DNA from: Pelagibacteraceae bacterium AG-414-E02
GTDB lineage: Bacteria > Pseudomonadota > Alphaproteobacteria > Pelagibacterales > Pelagibacteraceae
DNA: 64,000 nt
Assembly: GCA_003214615.1 (NCBI GenBank)
Contig: QCLK01000003.1
Location: 1 to 64,000 of the forward strand
Direction of reading: 5' to 3'
Each line of letters begins with the position of its first letter. The first letter of the stretch is position 1. The translations under genes were made by a program, and so were the position numbers. Positions 8,929-18,802 of this stretch are shown piece after piece. The notes below the pieces were generated by a model. That model made no database searches, was not told the DNA's origin, and worked only from the letters and a program-made list of their open reading frames with translations.

Positions 8929-9774
8929 ATGTCTAAAATTAATAACATAAATAGAAGAAAATTTCTCGAAATTTTTGGATGCTGTAGCTGTGGTCTTATA
9001 GTCTCATCTTGCACGACTGCGCCAATTACACAGAGAAAACAATTAAAATTAATACCAGAAAGCTCATTAAATAGACAAGCTGCACAACTGTATGAAAGAG
9101 TTAAAGCTAAAACAAAATTAAGTAATGACAAAAAACAACTAAACGAAATTAAAGAAATTGGTTCAAGAATTGAAACTGCTGTGAGTGCATATTTTGAATC
9201 AGTCGACAAGGCTGATCCAACATATAACTTTCAATGGGAATATATTTTAATAGATAATGATAAAATAAAAAATGCTTGGTGTATGCCAGGTGGTAAAATA
9301 GCTGTCTACACGGGAATTCTTAAAGCAACAAAAAATAAACACGGTCTTGCTGCAGTAATGGGTCATGAAATTGCTCATGCTGTGGCCAAGCACTCTGTCG
9401 AAAGGGCCAGTCGTGCATTAGCACTAAATCTTGGAACGGCTGTTATTGATATTTTTTCAGGTGGAGCTATTTCTAACACAAGAAGAACTACTGGCGTTGA
9501 TGTTCCAGGAATGTTAAGAACTTTTGGTATTGATAATCCTTTTGGAAGAAAACAAGAAACTGAAGCAGATTATTTAGGTTTAATTTTTTCTTCTTTAGCA
9601 GGATACGATATTAGAGAATCTGTTGAAGTATGGAAAAGAATGAAAGACCAAAACAAAGGGCAAGAGCCTCCAGAATGGATGAGTACACATCCGTCTAGTG
9701 ATAGAAGAATCAAAGTTCTTAAAAAGTGGATACCTGAAATTATGGTAAGCTACCCAGCAATTTCGATTGGTTAA
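8929..9774 (+). CDS. M48-family metalloprotease, Tat-type lipoprotein
   Basis: Zinc peptidase, probably anchored at a membrane facing the periplasm. HEIAH (HExxH, residues 146-150) gives two zinc ligands and the catalytic Glu, and Glu212 in ETEADYLG is the expected third ligand. The N-terminus NRRKFLEIF resembles a twin-arginine signal, followed by a short cysteine-containing hydrophobic stretch and a lipobox-like VSSC (Cys28). The C-terminus has the STHPSSDRRIKVLKKW motif common in LoiP/BepA-like M48 enzymes. A role in outer-membrane protein quality control is inferred from family members. It lacks a TPR domain, so it is closer to LoiP than BepA. Confidence 0.88.
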   Translation: MSKINNINRRKFLEIFGCCSCGLIVSSCTTAPITQRKQLKLIPESSLNRQAAQLYERVKAKTKLSNDKKQLNEIKEIGSRIETAVSAYFESVDKADPTYNFQWEYILIDNDKIKNAWCMPGGKIAVYTGILKATKNKHGLAAVMGHEIAHAVAKHSVERASRALALNLGTAVIDIFSGGAISNTRRTTGVDVPGMLRTFGIDNPFGRKQETEADYLGLIFSSLAGYDIRESVEVWKRMKDQNKGQEPPEWMSTHPSSDRRIKVLKKWIPEIMVSYPAISIG

Positions 9775-9802
9775 AAGTAAATTATAAACACAATCTTAAT
9801 TA

Positions 9803-9878
9803 TGGTGAGCCGTATTGGATTCGAACCAATGACACCTTCCTTAAAAGGGAAGTGCTCTACCAGCTGAGCTAACGGCCC
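9803..9878 (-). tRNA. tRNA-Lys (anticodon UUU)
   Basis: A 76-base tRNA. GGGCCGT pairs with ACGGCTC (one G-U), the discriminator is A and CCA is encoded at 9805-9803. The anticodon stem CTTCC/GGAAG encloses CTTTTAA, giving TTT. The D arm (AGCTCAGCTGGTAGAGC) and T arm (TTGGTTCGAATCCAA) are canonical. It lies downstream of tgt on the same strand, 69 bases after its stop codon. Confidence 0.98.
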
Positions 9879-9891
9879 TTGAGAATTTACT

Positions 9892-9918
9892 TCTATATTT
9901 TTTTAATTTTTAATTCAA
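9892..9918 (-). promoter_or_regulatory. Possible promoter of tRNA-Lys
   Basis: On the minus strand TTGAAT (9918-9913) and TATAGA (9897-9892) are separated by 15 bases, with the tRNA starting 13 bases after the -10 box. The spacer is short and the surroundings are almost pure A/T, so this is weak. Read-through from tgt is an alternative source of the tRNA. Confidence 0.3.
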
Positions 9919-9947
9919 TTATAAAAAGCCTTCAAACAACATTAATG

Positions 9948-11060
9948 TTAAATAATACCGATGTATTTATTATAAAATTCATCAAAAGTATTATTTTTTA
10001 TATTTTCTCTGATTTTATTCATCAATTCTTGATAAAAACATATATTATTAAACGTTAAGAGCATAGAAGCCAATATCTCGTTAGAATTTATTAAGTGATT
10101 TATATAACTTTTTGAATACTTGTTTAAATTTTTTATTTTAAGATCTTGATCTATTGGAGTATCATCTTTCTGATATTTTGAATTTCTTAAATTGATTTTT
10201 CCTTGCCATGTATAAGCCAAGCCAGTTCTTCCTGCTCTAGTTGGTATAACACAATCAAACATATCAATTCCACGCTTGACGGCTCCCAATAAATCCTTGG
10301 GCGTTCCAACTCCCATTAAATATCGAGGTTTATTTTTGGGCATAGAAGGAACGATATCATCGAGAACTTTGAACATTTGTTTTTGCGTTTCACCAACGGC
10401 TAATCCTCCTAAAGCATATCCATCAAAATCAATCTCTTTGGTTTTTTCCAAACTTTCCATTCTAAGATCTTTAAAAATTCCACCTTGTATTATTCCAAAA
10501 ATTGCTTTTTTAGGATTGTCTCCAAATTCAATTTTTGATCTTTTTGCCCAATCAATGGAAACATCAAGAGATTTATTAATTATATTTTTGTCATTTGTAA
10601 GTTTTGGGCACTCATCCAAAACCATAATAATATCTGAATCAATATCTTTTTGAATTTTAATACTTTCCTCAGGGCTTAATATAAATTTTTTTCCATCGAT
10701 ATGTGAATTAAAAATAGCACCTTTTTTTTTATCAATTTTAACAAACTTAGATAATGACATAATTTGAAAACCTCCTGAGTCGGTTAAAATAGGTAGATTG
10801 CAATTCATAAATTCGTGCAATCCGCCAACTCTTTTAATTCTTTCGACGCCTGGTCTTATCATCAAATGATAGGTGTTGGATAAAATTATTTGCGATCCTG
10901 TCATTATTAAATCATCGATGAAAACAGATTTAACTGTAGCCTGTGTTCCTACAGGCATAAAAGTAGGAGTGTCTATTTTTCCTCTATACGTATTTATTTT
11001 CCCTAAACGAGCTTGATGATCTTCTTTTAAAAGAGAAAAAGAAAATTTTTCTGAAGACAT
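9948..11060 (-). CDS. tgt: Queuine/preQ1 tRNA-guanine transglycosylase lacking zinc ligands
   Basis: Exchanges the wobble guanine of GUN-anticodon tRNAs for preQ1 in queuosine formation. The 370-residue protein keeps DSGGFQ (general base Asp94), the GGLAVGE substrate loop (about 218-224) and MFDCVIPTR with the nucleophile Asp269. The zinc-site region is unusual: the CxCxxC that follows PLDP in other bacterial enzymes is replaced by Leu307, Ile309 and Leu312, and the distal His is Asn338, although the surrounding alignment (NKYSKSYINHLINSNEILA) is good. The frame is uninterrupted, so this is substitution, not a frameshift. It is followed by tRNA-Lys and preceded by a cyclophilin gene 13 bases away. 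Confidence 0.93.
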   Translation of the reverse strand: MSSEKFSFSLLKEDHQARLGKINTYRGKIDTPTFMPVGTQATVKSVFIDDLIMTGSQIILSNTYHLMIRPGVERIKRVGGLHEFMNCNLPILTDSGGFQIMSLSKFVKIDKKKGAIFNSHIDGKKFILSPEESIKIQKDIDSDIIMVLDECPKLTNDKNIINKSLDVSIDWAKRSKIEFGDNPKKAIFGIIQGGIFKDLRMESLEKTKEIDFDGYALGGLAVGETQKQMFKVLDDIVPSMPKNKPRYLMGVGTPKDLLGAVKRGIDMFDCVIPTRAGRTGLAYTWQGKINLRNSKYQKDDTPIDQDLKIKNLNKYSKSYINHLINSNEILASMLLTFNNICFYQELMNKIRENIKNNTFDEFYNKYIGII

Positions 11061-11073
11061 TTACTTAATAAAA

Positions 11074-11628
11074 TTACTCAGCTGATAAACTTATAATTCT
11101 ATCAGGATTTGAAACTTCTCCGTTAGATCCCTCACCTCTTTTTATTAAATCTACAAATTCCATTCCCTTAATAACTTTTCCAAAAACTGTATAATTTCGA
11201 TCTAAGTGGGAAGCTGTTTTAAAGCAAATAAAAAATTGGCTATTAGCACTATCGGGGTCGCTAGAACGAGCCATTGATAAAGTTCCTCTTTCATGAGGTA
11301 AATTATTAAACTCAGCTTTTAAATCAGGATAACTAGAGCCACCCGTGCCGGCTTTACTTAAATTAAATTTTTCTGAGTTTGAATTTCCAAATTCAACGTC
11401 ACCTGTTTGTGCCATAAAACCGTCTATAACTCTATGAAAAACAACTCCATCATATTTTTTTTCTTTTGCTAATAATTTAAATCTCTTAACATGATTTGGT
11501 GCAACATCCTCATACAATTGAATTACCACGTTTCCATCTTTTAATTTTAATATCATATTATTTTCCTTTGCTTGTATTTGATTCATAAATAATAAAAAAA
11601 AAACGATTAAAAAAATTTTCTTGATCAT
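11074..11628 (-). CDS. Cyclophilin-type peptidyl-prolyl cis-trans isomerase, exported
   Basis: Speeds proline isomerisation during folding, here probably in the periplasm because the protein starts with a signal peptide (KKIFLIVFFLLFMNQIQAKE). The cyclophilin core shows FHRVIDGFMAQTGD with the catalytic Arg, then GGSSYPDLKAEF, GTLSMARSSDPDSANSQFFIC and HLDRNYTVFGKV, as in PpiA/PpiB. Length, 184 residues, is normal. The start ATG at 11628 overlaps the coaD stop as ATGA, so the two are probably translated together. Confidence 0.94.
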   Translation of the reverse strand: MIKKIFLIVFFLLFMNQIQAKENNMILKLKDGNVVIQLYEDVAPNHVKRFKLLAKEKKYDGVVFHRVIDGFMAQTGDVEFGNSNSEKFNLSKAGTGGSSYPDLKAEFNNLPHERGTLSMARSSDPDSANSQFFICFKTASHLDRNYTVFGKVIKGMEFVDLIKRGEGSNGEVSNPDRIISLSAE

Positions 11629-12116
11629 ATTTTATTTCTAATCATTTTTATTGTACTTTTTGTAACAAACTGATTTATTTTACCACCAAGTTTTGCAATT
11701 TCTTTAACAAACTTGGATGAAATAACCTGTTTCTCTGCATCAGACATCATAAAAACTGTCTCGATATTGTTGTTAAGTTTTCTATTCATTCCAGCCAATT
11801 GAAACTCATATTCAAAATCTGATACCGCCCTTAGTCCTCTTATTATAATGCTGGCTTTATGTTTGTTACATAATGATGTTGTTAAATTATTAAAAGGAAT
11901 TATTTTAAGGTTTTGTTTTTTGAATTTTAAGTCTTTAAAAAGAGCATTTTTAATTATCAAAACTCTTTCTTCTGCAGTGAATAAATAGTCTTTTGAATAA
12001 TCATTAGAAACGGCTATGATTAATTTGTCTACAATTTTTAAAGCTCTCTTAATCACGTCGATATGACCGTAGGTCATAGGGTCAAAAGTACCCGGATATA
12101 TTCCTGTTTTATTCAT
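11625..12116 (-). CDS. coaD: Phosphopantetheine adenylyltransferase
   Basis: Adenylates 4'-phosphopantetheine to dephospho-CoA, the penultimate step of coenzyme A synthesis. The 163-residue protein begins with the nucleotidyltransferase signature GIYPGTFDPMTYGHIDVI (HxGH-type motif, here YGHI), and has RGLRAVSDFEYEFQLAGMNR (about 91-110) and the late VISSKFVKEIAKLGG motif that completes the ATP site. It sits seven bases downstream of gyrA and overlaps the cyclophilin gene by four bases. gyrA-coaD-ppi is a known alphaproteobacterial order. Confidence 0.96.
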   Translation of the reverse strand: MNKTGIYPGTFDPMTYGHIDVIKRALKIVDKLIIAVSNDYSKDYLFTAEERVLIIKNALFKDLKFKKQNLKIIPFNNLTTSLCNKHKASIIIRGLRAVSDFEYEFQLAGMNRKLNNNIETVFMMSDAEKQVISSKFVKEIAKLGGKINQFVTKSTIKMIRNKI

Positions 12117-12123
12117 TAAAATG

Positions 12124-14730
12124 TTAAGTAAAATTATCTTCTATTTTAATTGCTGATACAACCTTTTCCTCGCCGGAAAGTTTAAAAATTCTTACTCCTT
12201 GAGTGTTTCTTCCTGCACTCCTAATCTCCTTGACGGCACATCTAATAACTCTGCCTTTGTCTGTAGAAAGTATAACCTCGTCACCTTCATTGACCGGGAA
12301 TGATGCTGCAACATTTCCATTTCTTTCTGAGTTGACAATTCCAATTATGCCTTTTCCACCTCTATTTGTAACTCTATAATCATAAAATGATGTTCTTTTA
12401 CCAAAGCCATTTTCTGTTATAGATAAAATAAATTTTTGTTTTGCCAAAATTTCGGATGATTTATTTTTATCTTCTTTTCCATTTTTAAGTAAATTTTTGG
12501 CAATTTTTGGTTTTATATCTACATTATCAACAACGGACAATGAGATTACTTTATCATTTTGGCCTAAATTTATGCCTTTAATTCCTTTTGATGATCTTCC
12601 TTTAAAAATTCTAAGTTTCTTAGACATGAATCTTATACATTTACCTAATTGAGTACTCAAAATAATATCTTGATCATCTTTACAAATCTTCACCCCCACA
12701 ATTTTATCATCCTCGTCAAGTTTCATTGCAATTTTTCCAGTAGATTGGATATTAGAAAAATCCACTAAACTATTCTTTCTGACCTTTCCCTTAGAAGTAG
12801 CAAAAACAACGTATAATTTTTTCCACTCTTCTTCATTATCAGGAAGCGGCATAATAGAACTAACAGATTGATGATTTTTTAAAGGAAGTAAATTAAATAA
12901 GGTTTTGCCTTTCGAATTAGCTGTACCTTGAGGTATTTTCCATGCTTTCAATTTATAAACCAGCCCTTGCGTAGAGAAAAATAAAACTGGGGTGTGAGAA
13001 TTTGCTGTAAATATTTGAATAACATAATCTTCGTCTCTCGTTTTTATACTTGATTTACCTTTTCCACCTCTCTTTTGAATTTTTACAGAAGATAAGGAAC
13101 CTCTTTTAATATAACCTTTATGCGTAATGGTAACTACAATAGCTTCTTTTTGTATAGTTTCCTCAATATTATAGTTTAAAACAGCATCTATAATCTTCGT
13201 CCTTCTTTTAACAGAAAATTTATCCTTTATTTTATTTAATTCTTCAATAATTACATTAAAAAGTTCTTTTTTAGATTTTAAAATTTTTTGGAAATTTTTT
13301 ATTTGGATAGCAAGTTTTTTAAGTTCAGTTTCAATTTCATTAATTCCAAAACTAGTTAATTTTTGTAATCTCAAATCTAGTATTGATGAGACTTGTTCCT
13401 CAGATAAATTATAGGTACCTTTGGCCTTTTCAGAACCTATTAGTTTTAATAATTGAGCAGATTTGTTAATTTTCCATTTTTTTGTAAGCAAGGCCTTTTT
13501 TGCAGATTCTGCTGTACTTGAATTTTTTATAATTTTAACTACCGACTCAATATTTTCTACCGCTACTGAAATTCCTAAAAGAATATGTGCTCTTTCCTGA
13601 GCTTTTTTTAAATCGTGTTTAATTCTTTTAGTTAATGTTTCTTCTCTAAAATCTACAAACTTTGATATGAATTCTTTTAAATTTAATATTTTTGGTTTGC
13701 CTTCTACAATTGCTAATGTATTAAATCCAAAAGAAGACTCTATTGATGTTAATTTATATAATTGTCTTTTAATAGTTTCTGCTTCGATATTTCTTCTTAA
13801 ATCTATTACTACACGCACACCTTCATGGTTAGATTCATCTCTAATATCACTTATTCCTTCTATCTTTTTGTTTCTTGCAAGTTCTGCAATTTTCTCATTT
13901 AGTACAGACTTATTAATTTGATATGGAATAGATTTTATTATAAGGCGTTGTTTTCCATTTTTTAAAGTTTCCTCATCAATGTCACCTCGTATTTTTATTG
14001 ACCCTCTTCCTTTGTTATAACCTTGTTTTAAATTATCTTTTCCAATTATTATTCCTCCTGTTGGAAAATCAGGACCAGGTACTCTTTTCATCAATTGTGA
14101 AATTGTAATATCCCTATTATTTATAAAAGCTATCGTTGCTTCAATTATTTCACCAAGATTATGAGGTGGTATACTAGTCGCCATTCCTACAGCAATACCT
14201 CCTGCACCATTTACTAATAAATTTGGAAACTGTGATGGTAAAACAGTGGGTTCTTTTTCTGTTTCATCGTAATTACTTCTATAATCAATTGTATTTTTTT
14301 CTATATCATCTATTAAGAACTGTGAAATCTTGGCCAACTTTGTTTCTGTATACCTCATTGCTGCAGGCGGATCTCCATCGATAGAACCAAAGTTACCTTG
14401 ACCATCAATTAATGGAACACTCATAGAAAAATCTTGAGTAAGTCTAACTAATGCATCATAAACGGCCTGATCGCCATGAGGATGATATTTACCAATCACA
14501 TCACCAACTATTCTTGCTGATTTTCTAAACTGTTTTGACCAGTCAAAACCACCTTTATACATCGCATAAATAATTCTTCTGTGTACTGGTTTTAAACCAT
14601 CTCTAACATCAGGTAGAGCCCTACTGACAATTACGCTCATTGCATAAGATAGATAAGAAGAACTCATCTCATCATATACAAATATAGGTTTGTAATTATT
14701 TTTAACTATATTAGATTCTGTATTTTCCAT
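12124..14730 (-). CDS. gyrA: DNA gyrase subunit A
   Basis: Cleavage and wrapping subunit of DNA gyrase, which introduces negative supercoils with GyrB. The 868-residue protein has the winged-helix region with [16 protein letters not shown] and the active-site tyrosine Tyr127 in AAMRYTE, the coiled-coil tower, and a C-terminal beta-pinwheel with the GyrA-box QKRGGKGK (about residue 555). The residue matching E. coli Ser83 in the quinolone region is Gln88; Asp92 (E. coli Asp87) is kept. The gene lies five bases downstream of ssb and is probably co-transcribed. Confidence 0.97.
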   Translation of the reverse strand: MENTESNIVKNNYKPIFVYDEMSSSYLSYAMSVIVSRALPDVRDGLKPVHRRIIYAMYKGGFDWSKQFRKSARIVGDVIGKYHPHGDQAVYDALVRLTQDFSMSVPLIDGQGNFGSIDGDPPAAMRYTETKLAKISQFLIDDIEKNTIDYRSNYDETEKEPTVLPSQFPNLLVNGAGGIAVGMATSIPPHNLGEIIEATIAFINNRDITISQLMKRVPGPDFPTGGIIIGKDNLKQGYNKGRGSIKIRGDIDEETLKNGKQRLIIKSIPYQINKSVLNEKIAELARNKKIEGISDIRDESNHEGVRVVIDLRRNIEAETIKRQLYKLTSIESSFGFNTLAIVEGKPKILNLKEFISKFVDFREETLTKRIKHDLKKAQERAHILLGISVAVENIESVVKIIKNSSTAESAKKALLTKKWKINKSAQLLKLIGSEKAKGTYNLSEEQVSSILDLRLQKLTSFGINEIETELKKLAIQIKNFQKILKSKKELFNVIIEELNKIKDKFSVKRRTKIIDAVLNYNIEETIQKEAIVVTITHKGYIKRGSLSSVKIQKRGGKGKSSIKTRDEDYVIQIFTANSHTPVLFFSTQGLVYKLKAWKIPQGTANSKGKTLFNLLPLKNHQSVSSIMPLPDNEEEWKKLYVVFATSKGKVRKNSLVDFSNIQSTGKIAMKLDEDDKIVGVKICKDDQDIILSTQLGKCIRFMSKKLRIFKGRSSKGIKGINLGQNDKVISLSVVDNVDIKPKIAKNLLKNGKEDKNKSSEILAKQKFILSITENGFGKRTSFYDYRVTNRGGKGIIGIVNSERNGNVAASFPVNEGDEVILSTDKGRVIRCAVKEIRSAGRNTQGVRIFKLSGEEKVVSAIKIEDNFT

Positions 14731-14735
14731 TAAAA

Positions 14736-15194
14736 TTAAAAAGGTATTTCATCATCAAGATCACTTGATGGAATGTTTTCATCACTAGGGAGAGAGCTTT
14801 TTGTTTCTGGGCTTTCTTCTAAGCTCTTCATTTGATTATTTTTACTACTTAATATTTTAAATGTTGAATTAAAACCTTGAAGAACGACTTCAGTAGAGTA
14901 TCTATCCTGACCTGATTTTTCGTCAGTCCATTTCCTTGTAGTAAGTTGACCTTCAACATAAACTTGTGCTCCTTTTTTTACATATTGTTGTACAACATTA
15001 ACCAAACCTTCATTAAAAATTACAACTCTATGCCATTCGGTTTTTTCCTTTTTTTCCCCCGTATTTTTATCCTTCCAGGTATTGCTTGTAGCTAAGCTAA
15101 GTCTAGCGACACTTTTTCCATTCACCATTTGCTTTATATCTGGATCCGCCCCTAGTCGACCAATTAAAAGAACTTTATTTAGACTTCCTGCCAT
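14736..15194 (-). CDS. ssb: Single-stranded DNA-binding protein
   Basis: Coats single-stranded DNA during replication, repair and recombination. The 152-residue protein has an N-terminal OB fold ([41 protein letters not shown]) covering about the first 110 residues, a Ser/Glu-rich disordered linker, and the acidic tip DLDDEIPF that docks partner proteins. It is divergent from uvrA across 86 bases, a conserved bacterial pairing. It is the first gene of the ssb-gyrA-coaD-ppi-tgt run. Confidence 0.97.
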   Translation of the reverse strand: MAGSLNKVLLIGRLGADPDIKQMVNGKSVARLSLATSNTWKDKNTGEKKEKTEWHRVVIFNEGLVNVVQQYVKKGAQVYVEGQLTTRKWTDEKSGQDRYSTEVVLQGFNSTFKILSSKNNQMKSLEESPETKSSLPSDENIPSSDLDDEIPF

Positions 15195-15280
15195 ATTATT
15201 TATAGATTTGTTAAAAGATTATTTGTTAATATATGTAAATATAACATATTTTCATCTTTTTATTAATAGGATAGATATAG

Positions 15281-18169
15281 TTGTCTAAAAATATGGTTAA
15301 AAAAATCGTTATAAAAGGCGCTAAAGAACACAATTTAAAAAATATTTCTTTAGAAATCCCAAAAGACAAATTTATTGTCATAACTGGCCTCTCTGGGTCA
15401 GGAAAATCATCTTTAGCATTCGATACTATATACGCTGAAGGTCAGAGAAGATATGTGGAAAGCTTATCTGCATATGCTAGACAATTTTTAGATAAGATGA
15501 AAAAACCAAAAGTTGACCTAATCGAGGGTTTAAGTCCCGCAATATCAATAGAGCAAAAAAATACATCAAAAAATCCTAGATCGACGGTAGCTACAGTCAC
15601 AGAAATTTATGATTATATGAGAGTTCTGTTTGCTAGAGCTGGGACTCCTTTTTCACCATTTACTGGTAAACCTATAAAATCTCAAAGTGTTGCAGAAATT
15701 GTTGATAGAATTAAAAAATTACCCAAAAAAAGCACAATATATCTACTTGCTCCAATCGTAAGAGGTAGAAAAGGAGAATATAAAAAAGAAATTGCCAGTT
15801 ATAAAAGAAGAGGATTTCAAAGAATTAAAGTTGATGGTGATTATTATAACATTGATGATTTTCCTGATTTAAATAAAAAAATTAAGCATGACATTTATAT
15901 TGTTGTAGACAGAATAATTATAAACAGTGATTTAGGTAATAGACTTGCTGAAGGTGTAGAAACTGCATTGAATTTAGCTGATGGATTATTGTTTGTTGAA
16001 TATGAGAATGAAACATTACCAAAAAAATATCGTAAAATCGAAAAAATTATATTCTCATCAAAATTTGCGTGCCCGGAAAGTGGTTTTACTATTGAAGAAA
16101 TAGAACCTAGACTTTTCTCTTTTAATAGTCCTTATGGAGCATGCGAAGAATGTGAAGGTATAGGAGTAAATTTAAATGTTGATCCAAACTTAGTTATACC
16201 TAACACCAAAAAAACAATAGCTGAAGGCGCAATTGAGCCGTGGGCAAAATCATCAACCATGTATTACGCTCAAACTTTATCTTCTTTATCAAGACATTAT
16301 AAATTTTCACTAGACTTGCCATGGAAAAAACTGCCTAAGGAAGTAAAAGATATAATTTTATATGGCTCAAATGATGACGAAATAAAATTTTCATATGATG
16401 ATGGTTATGAAAAATATTCCACAAGAAAAACATTTGAAGGCGTGATAAATAATTTAGAGAGACGTTACCTTGAAACAGAAAGCGAATGGAAAAGAGAAGA
16501 AATCTCACAATATCAAAGTGAGTCTGATTGCGAAAAATGTAAGGGCATGAGACTGAAAGATGAGGCTTTATGCGTTAAAATTGACAAATTGAACATAAGT
16601 GAAGTTACCAAGAAATCAATATCCGAAGCCAAAAAATGGTTTTATGATTTAAATGAAAAATTAGATGATAAAGAAAAAAAAATTGCACAACACATATTAA
16701 AAGAAATTAATGAGAGATTAGATTTTTTATTAAATGTTGGACTTGATTATCTAACACTATCAAGAGAATCAGCGACTTTATCTGGCGGTGAATCTCAAAG
16801 AATAAGATTAGCTTCACAAATAGGATCTGGGTTAACTGGTGTTATATATGTTTTAGATGAACCTTCAATTGGTTTACACCAGAAAGATAATGTTAAGTTA
16901 ATTAACGCTTTAAAGCGCCTACGAGATTTAGGAAACACAGTTATAGTTGTTGAACATGATACAGAGACTATGGAAAACGCAGATCATATTATTGACCTGG
17001 GTCCTGAAGCTGGTGTTGACGGTGGAAATATTGTTGCACAAGGAGAAATAAATGAAATTATGGAAAACAAAAATAGTATAACGGGAAGTTATTTATCAAA
17101 GAAAAAAAGTATTTCTATACCAAATAAAAGAAGGTCTGCAAAAAATGGTAGATTTTTGGAAATTTTGGGCGCTTCTGGTAATAATCTAAAAAATATAAAT
17201 CTTAAAATTCCATTAGGAACATTTACTTGTGTTACCGGTGTGTCTGGAAGTGGTAAATCTACATTAATTGTTAATACTTTATATAATGCTTTAAATTTAA
17301 TGTTGAACAATAATAAATCTAGAAAACTCCCAAAACCTTTTAAAAATTATAAAGGTGTAGAGCAAATTGATAAAATTATTGATATAGATCAATCCCCAAT
17401 AGGCAGAACTCCGAGATCTAATCCAGCAACTTACACAGGTGCTTTTGGACCTATAAGAGATTGGTTTACAAATCTACCAGAATCAAAATCTAGAGGATAT
17501 AAAGTTGGTAGATTTTCTTTTAATGTTAAAGGCGGAAGATGTGAGTCTTGTGAAGGTGATGGTGTGATTACTTACGAGATGCATTTTTTACCAGATGTCT
17601 ATATAGCTTGTGATGTTTGTAAGGGTAGTAGATATAATAGAGAGACACTCGAAATAAAATTTAAAGATAAAAATATTGCAGATGTATTAAATATGACCGT
17701 TGATGAGGGATGTAATTTTTTTGAAAATATACCTGCTGTTAGATCAAAATTACTTACACTTAAAAAAGTTGGTTTGGGATATATTAAAATAGGTCAACAG
17801 GCTACTACATTATCAGGTGGTGAGGCACAAAGAATTAAATTGGCTAAGGAGTTGTCAAAAAGATCTACAGGCAGAACTATGTATATATTAGATGAGCCAA
17901 CAACAGGACTGCACGCCCATGATATTAAAAAATTGTTGGAGATACTCCAAACCTTTGTCGTTCAAGGAAATACAGTAGTTGTTATTGAACACAATCTTGA
18001 TGTAATAAAAACTGCGGATTGGATTATTGACATGGGACCAGATGGTGGAATAAACGGTGCTCAAATTATAGCAGAAGGAAGCCCTGAGAAAATTACTGAG
18101 ATAAATGGCAGTTATACAGGAGATTTCTTAAAAAATATTATAAACAACAAACTTAAAAAAACAGCTTAG
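15281..18169 (+). CDS. uvrA: Excinuclease ABC subunit A
   Basis: DNA-damage recognition ATPase of nucleotide excision repair, acting with UvrB and UvrC. The 962-residue protein has two ABC modules: Walker [10 protein letters not shown] (about 35-43) and GVSGSGKST (about 650), each with an LSGGE signature ([13 protein letters not shown] and [13 protein letters not shown]). The C-terminal zinc module CESCEGDG ... CDVCKG is complete; the first one reads CPESG, so one of the usual four cysteines is Ser, as I recall for alphaproteobacteria. A TTG at 15281 is preferred, since AGGA lies 9 bases upstream; an ATG at 15293 is the alternative. Confidence 0.96.
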   Translation: MSKNMVKKIVIKGAKEHNLKNISLEIPKDKFIVITGLSGSGKSSLAFDTIYAEGQRRYVESLSAYARQFLDKMKKPKVDLIEGLSPAISIEQKNTSKNPRSTVATVTEIYDYMRVLFARAGTPFSPFTGKPIKSQSVAEIVDRIKKLPKKSTIYLLAPIVRGRKGEYKKEIASYKRRGFQRIKVDGDYYNIDDFPDLNKKIKHDIYIVVDRIIINSDLGNRLAEGVETALNLADGLLFVEYENETLPKKYRKIEKIIFSSKFACPESGFTIEEIEPRLFSFNSPYGACEECEGIGVNLNVDPNLVIPNTKKTIAEGAIEPWAKSSTMYYAQTLSSLSRHYKFSLDLPWKKLPKEVKDIILYGSNDDEIKFSYDDGYEKYSTRKTFEGVINNLERRYLETESEWKREEISQYQSESDCEKCKGMRLKDEALCVKIDKLNISEVTKKSISEAKKWFYDLNEKLDDKEKKIAQHILKEINERLDFLLNVGLDYLTLSRESATLSGGESQRIRLASQIGSGLTGVIYVLDEPSIGLHQKDNVKLINALKRLRDLGNTVIVVEHDTETMENADHIIDLGPEAGVDGGNIVAQGEINEIMENKNSITGSYLSKKKSISIPNKRRSAKNGRFLEILGASGNNLKNINLKIPLGTFTCVTGVSGSGKSTLIVNTLYNALNLMLNNNKSRKLPKPFKNYKGVEQIDKIIDIDQSPIGRTPRSNPATYTGAFGPIRDWFTNLPESKSRGYKVGRFSFNVKGGRCESCEGDGVITYEMHFLPDVYIACDVCKGSRYNRETLEIKFKDKNIADVLNMTVDEGCNFFENIPAVRSKLLTLKKVGLGYIKIGQQATTLSGGEAQRIKLAKELSKRSTGRTMYILDEPTTGLHAHDIKKLLEILQTFVVQGNTVVVIEHNLDVIKTADWIIDMGPDGGINGAQIIAEGSPEKITEINGSYTGDFLKNIINNKLKKTA

Positions 18170-18199
18170 TTTTCTTGTAAAAGATGGTATAAACAAAAT

Positions 18200-18802
18200 A
18201 TGGTAACAATATTACAATCGCTTTCAAAAACTATTCACCTTTCAATAGTCTTGGCAATCATTTTATTTATAGGATTATTTTTTGGGGGTGGTGATTGGGC
18301 TTTTGATCAACTTTTTTGGAGTTGGCTATTTAGATACTTGCATGTTCTTGCTGGAGTAATGTGGATTGGTCTGCTTTGGTACCTAAATTTTGTTCAAATA
18401 CCAAGCATGCCAAAAATTCCGGATGAACAAAAACCAGCTATCGGCAAAGTAATAGCTCCAGCTGTTTTATTTTGGTTTAGATGGGCTGCTTTAGCTACGA
18501 TAGTTACTGGATTGATAGTTGCGTATTTAAATGGGTACGTTCATCAGGCTTTAGCCTTAGGCATAGGTTCTGGAGGAGGCAAGAATACGGCTATTGGCAT
18601 TGGAATGTGGTTAGGTTTAATAATGGCTTTTAATGTTTGGTTTATTATTTGGCCAAATCAAAAAAAAGCATTAGGAATGGTTGAGTGTTCACCAGAAGAA
18701 AAACCTAAATCTGCTAAAACTGCAATGCTAACATCTAGAATAAACACTCTTTTGTCACTACCAATGCTATTATCCATGGTAATGGCACAAAATCTATATT
18801 AA
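18200..18802 (+). CDS. PuuD-like (urate hydroxylase membrane-domain) integral membrane protein
   Basis: Integral membrane protein of about 200 residues with roughly five hydrophobic helices. The motif WLFRYLHVLAGVMWIGLLWYLNF and the later GIGMWLGLIMAFNVWFIIWP match the membrane domain of the PuuD family (COG3748). In PuuD a cytochrome c domain follows; here the protein ends after the membrane part, so it is either a stand-alone version or part of a complex. Heme ligation by the conserved His is possible but inferred. It follows uvrA by 31 bases and converges on asnB with a four-base overlap. No neighbouring purine genes support a urate role. Confidence 0.72.
   Translation: MVTILQSLSKTIHLSIVLAIILFIGLFFGGGDWAFDQLFWSWLFRYLHVLAGVMWIGLLWYLNFVQIPSMPKIPDEQKPAIGKVIAPAVLFWFRWAALATIVTGLIVAYLNGYVHQALALGIGSGGGKNTAIGIGMWLGLIMAFNVWFIIWPNQKKALGMVECSPEEKPKSAKTAMLTSRINTLLSLPMLLSMVMAQNLY

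Noticed and set aside
9938-9949. Perfect 12-base palindrome AACATTAATGTT over the tgt stop
   Set aside because: Short palindromes of A/T-rich sequence are expected by chance here; no T run follows on the coding strand.
15222-15250. Imperfect dyad and promoter-like boxes between ssb and uvrA
   Set aside because: The arms differ by an inserted base, and no LexA-type box (GTTC-N7-GTTC) is seen. A promoter must be here, but I cannot place it with confidence.
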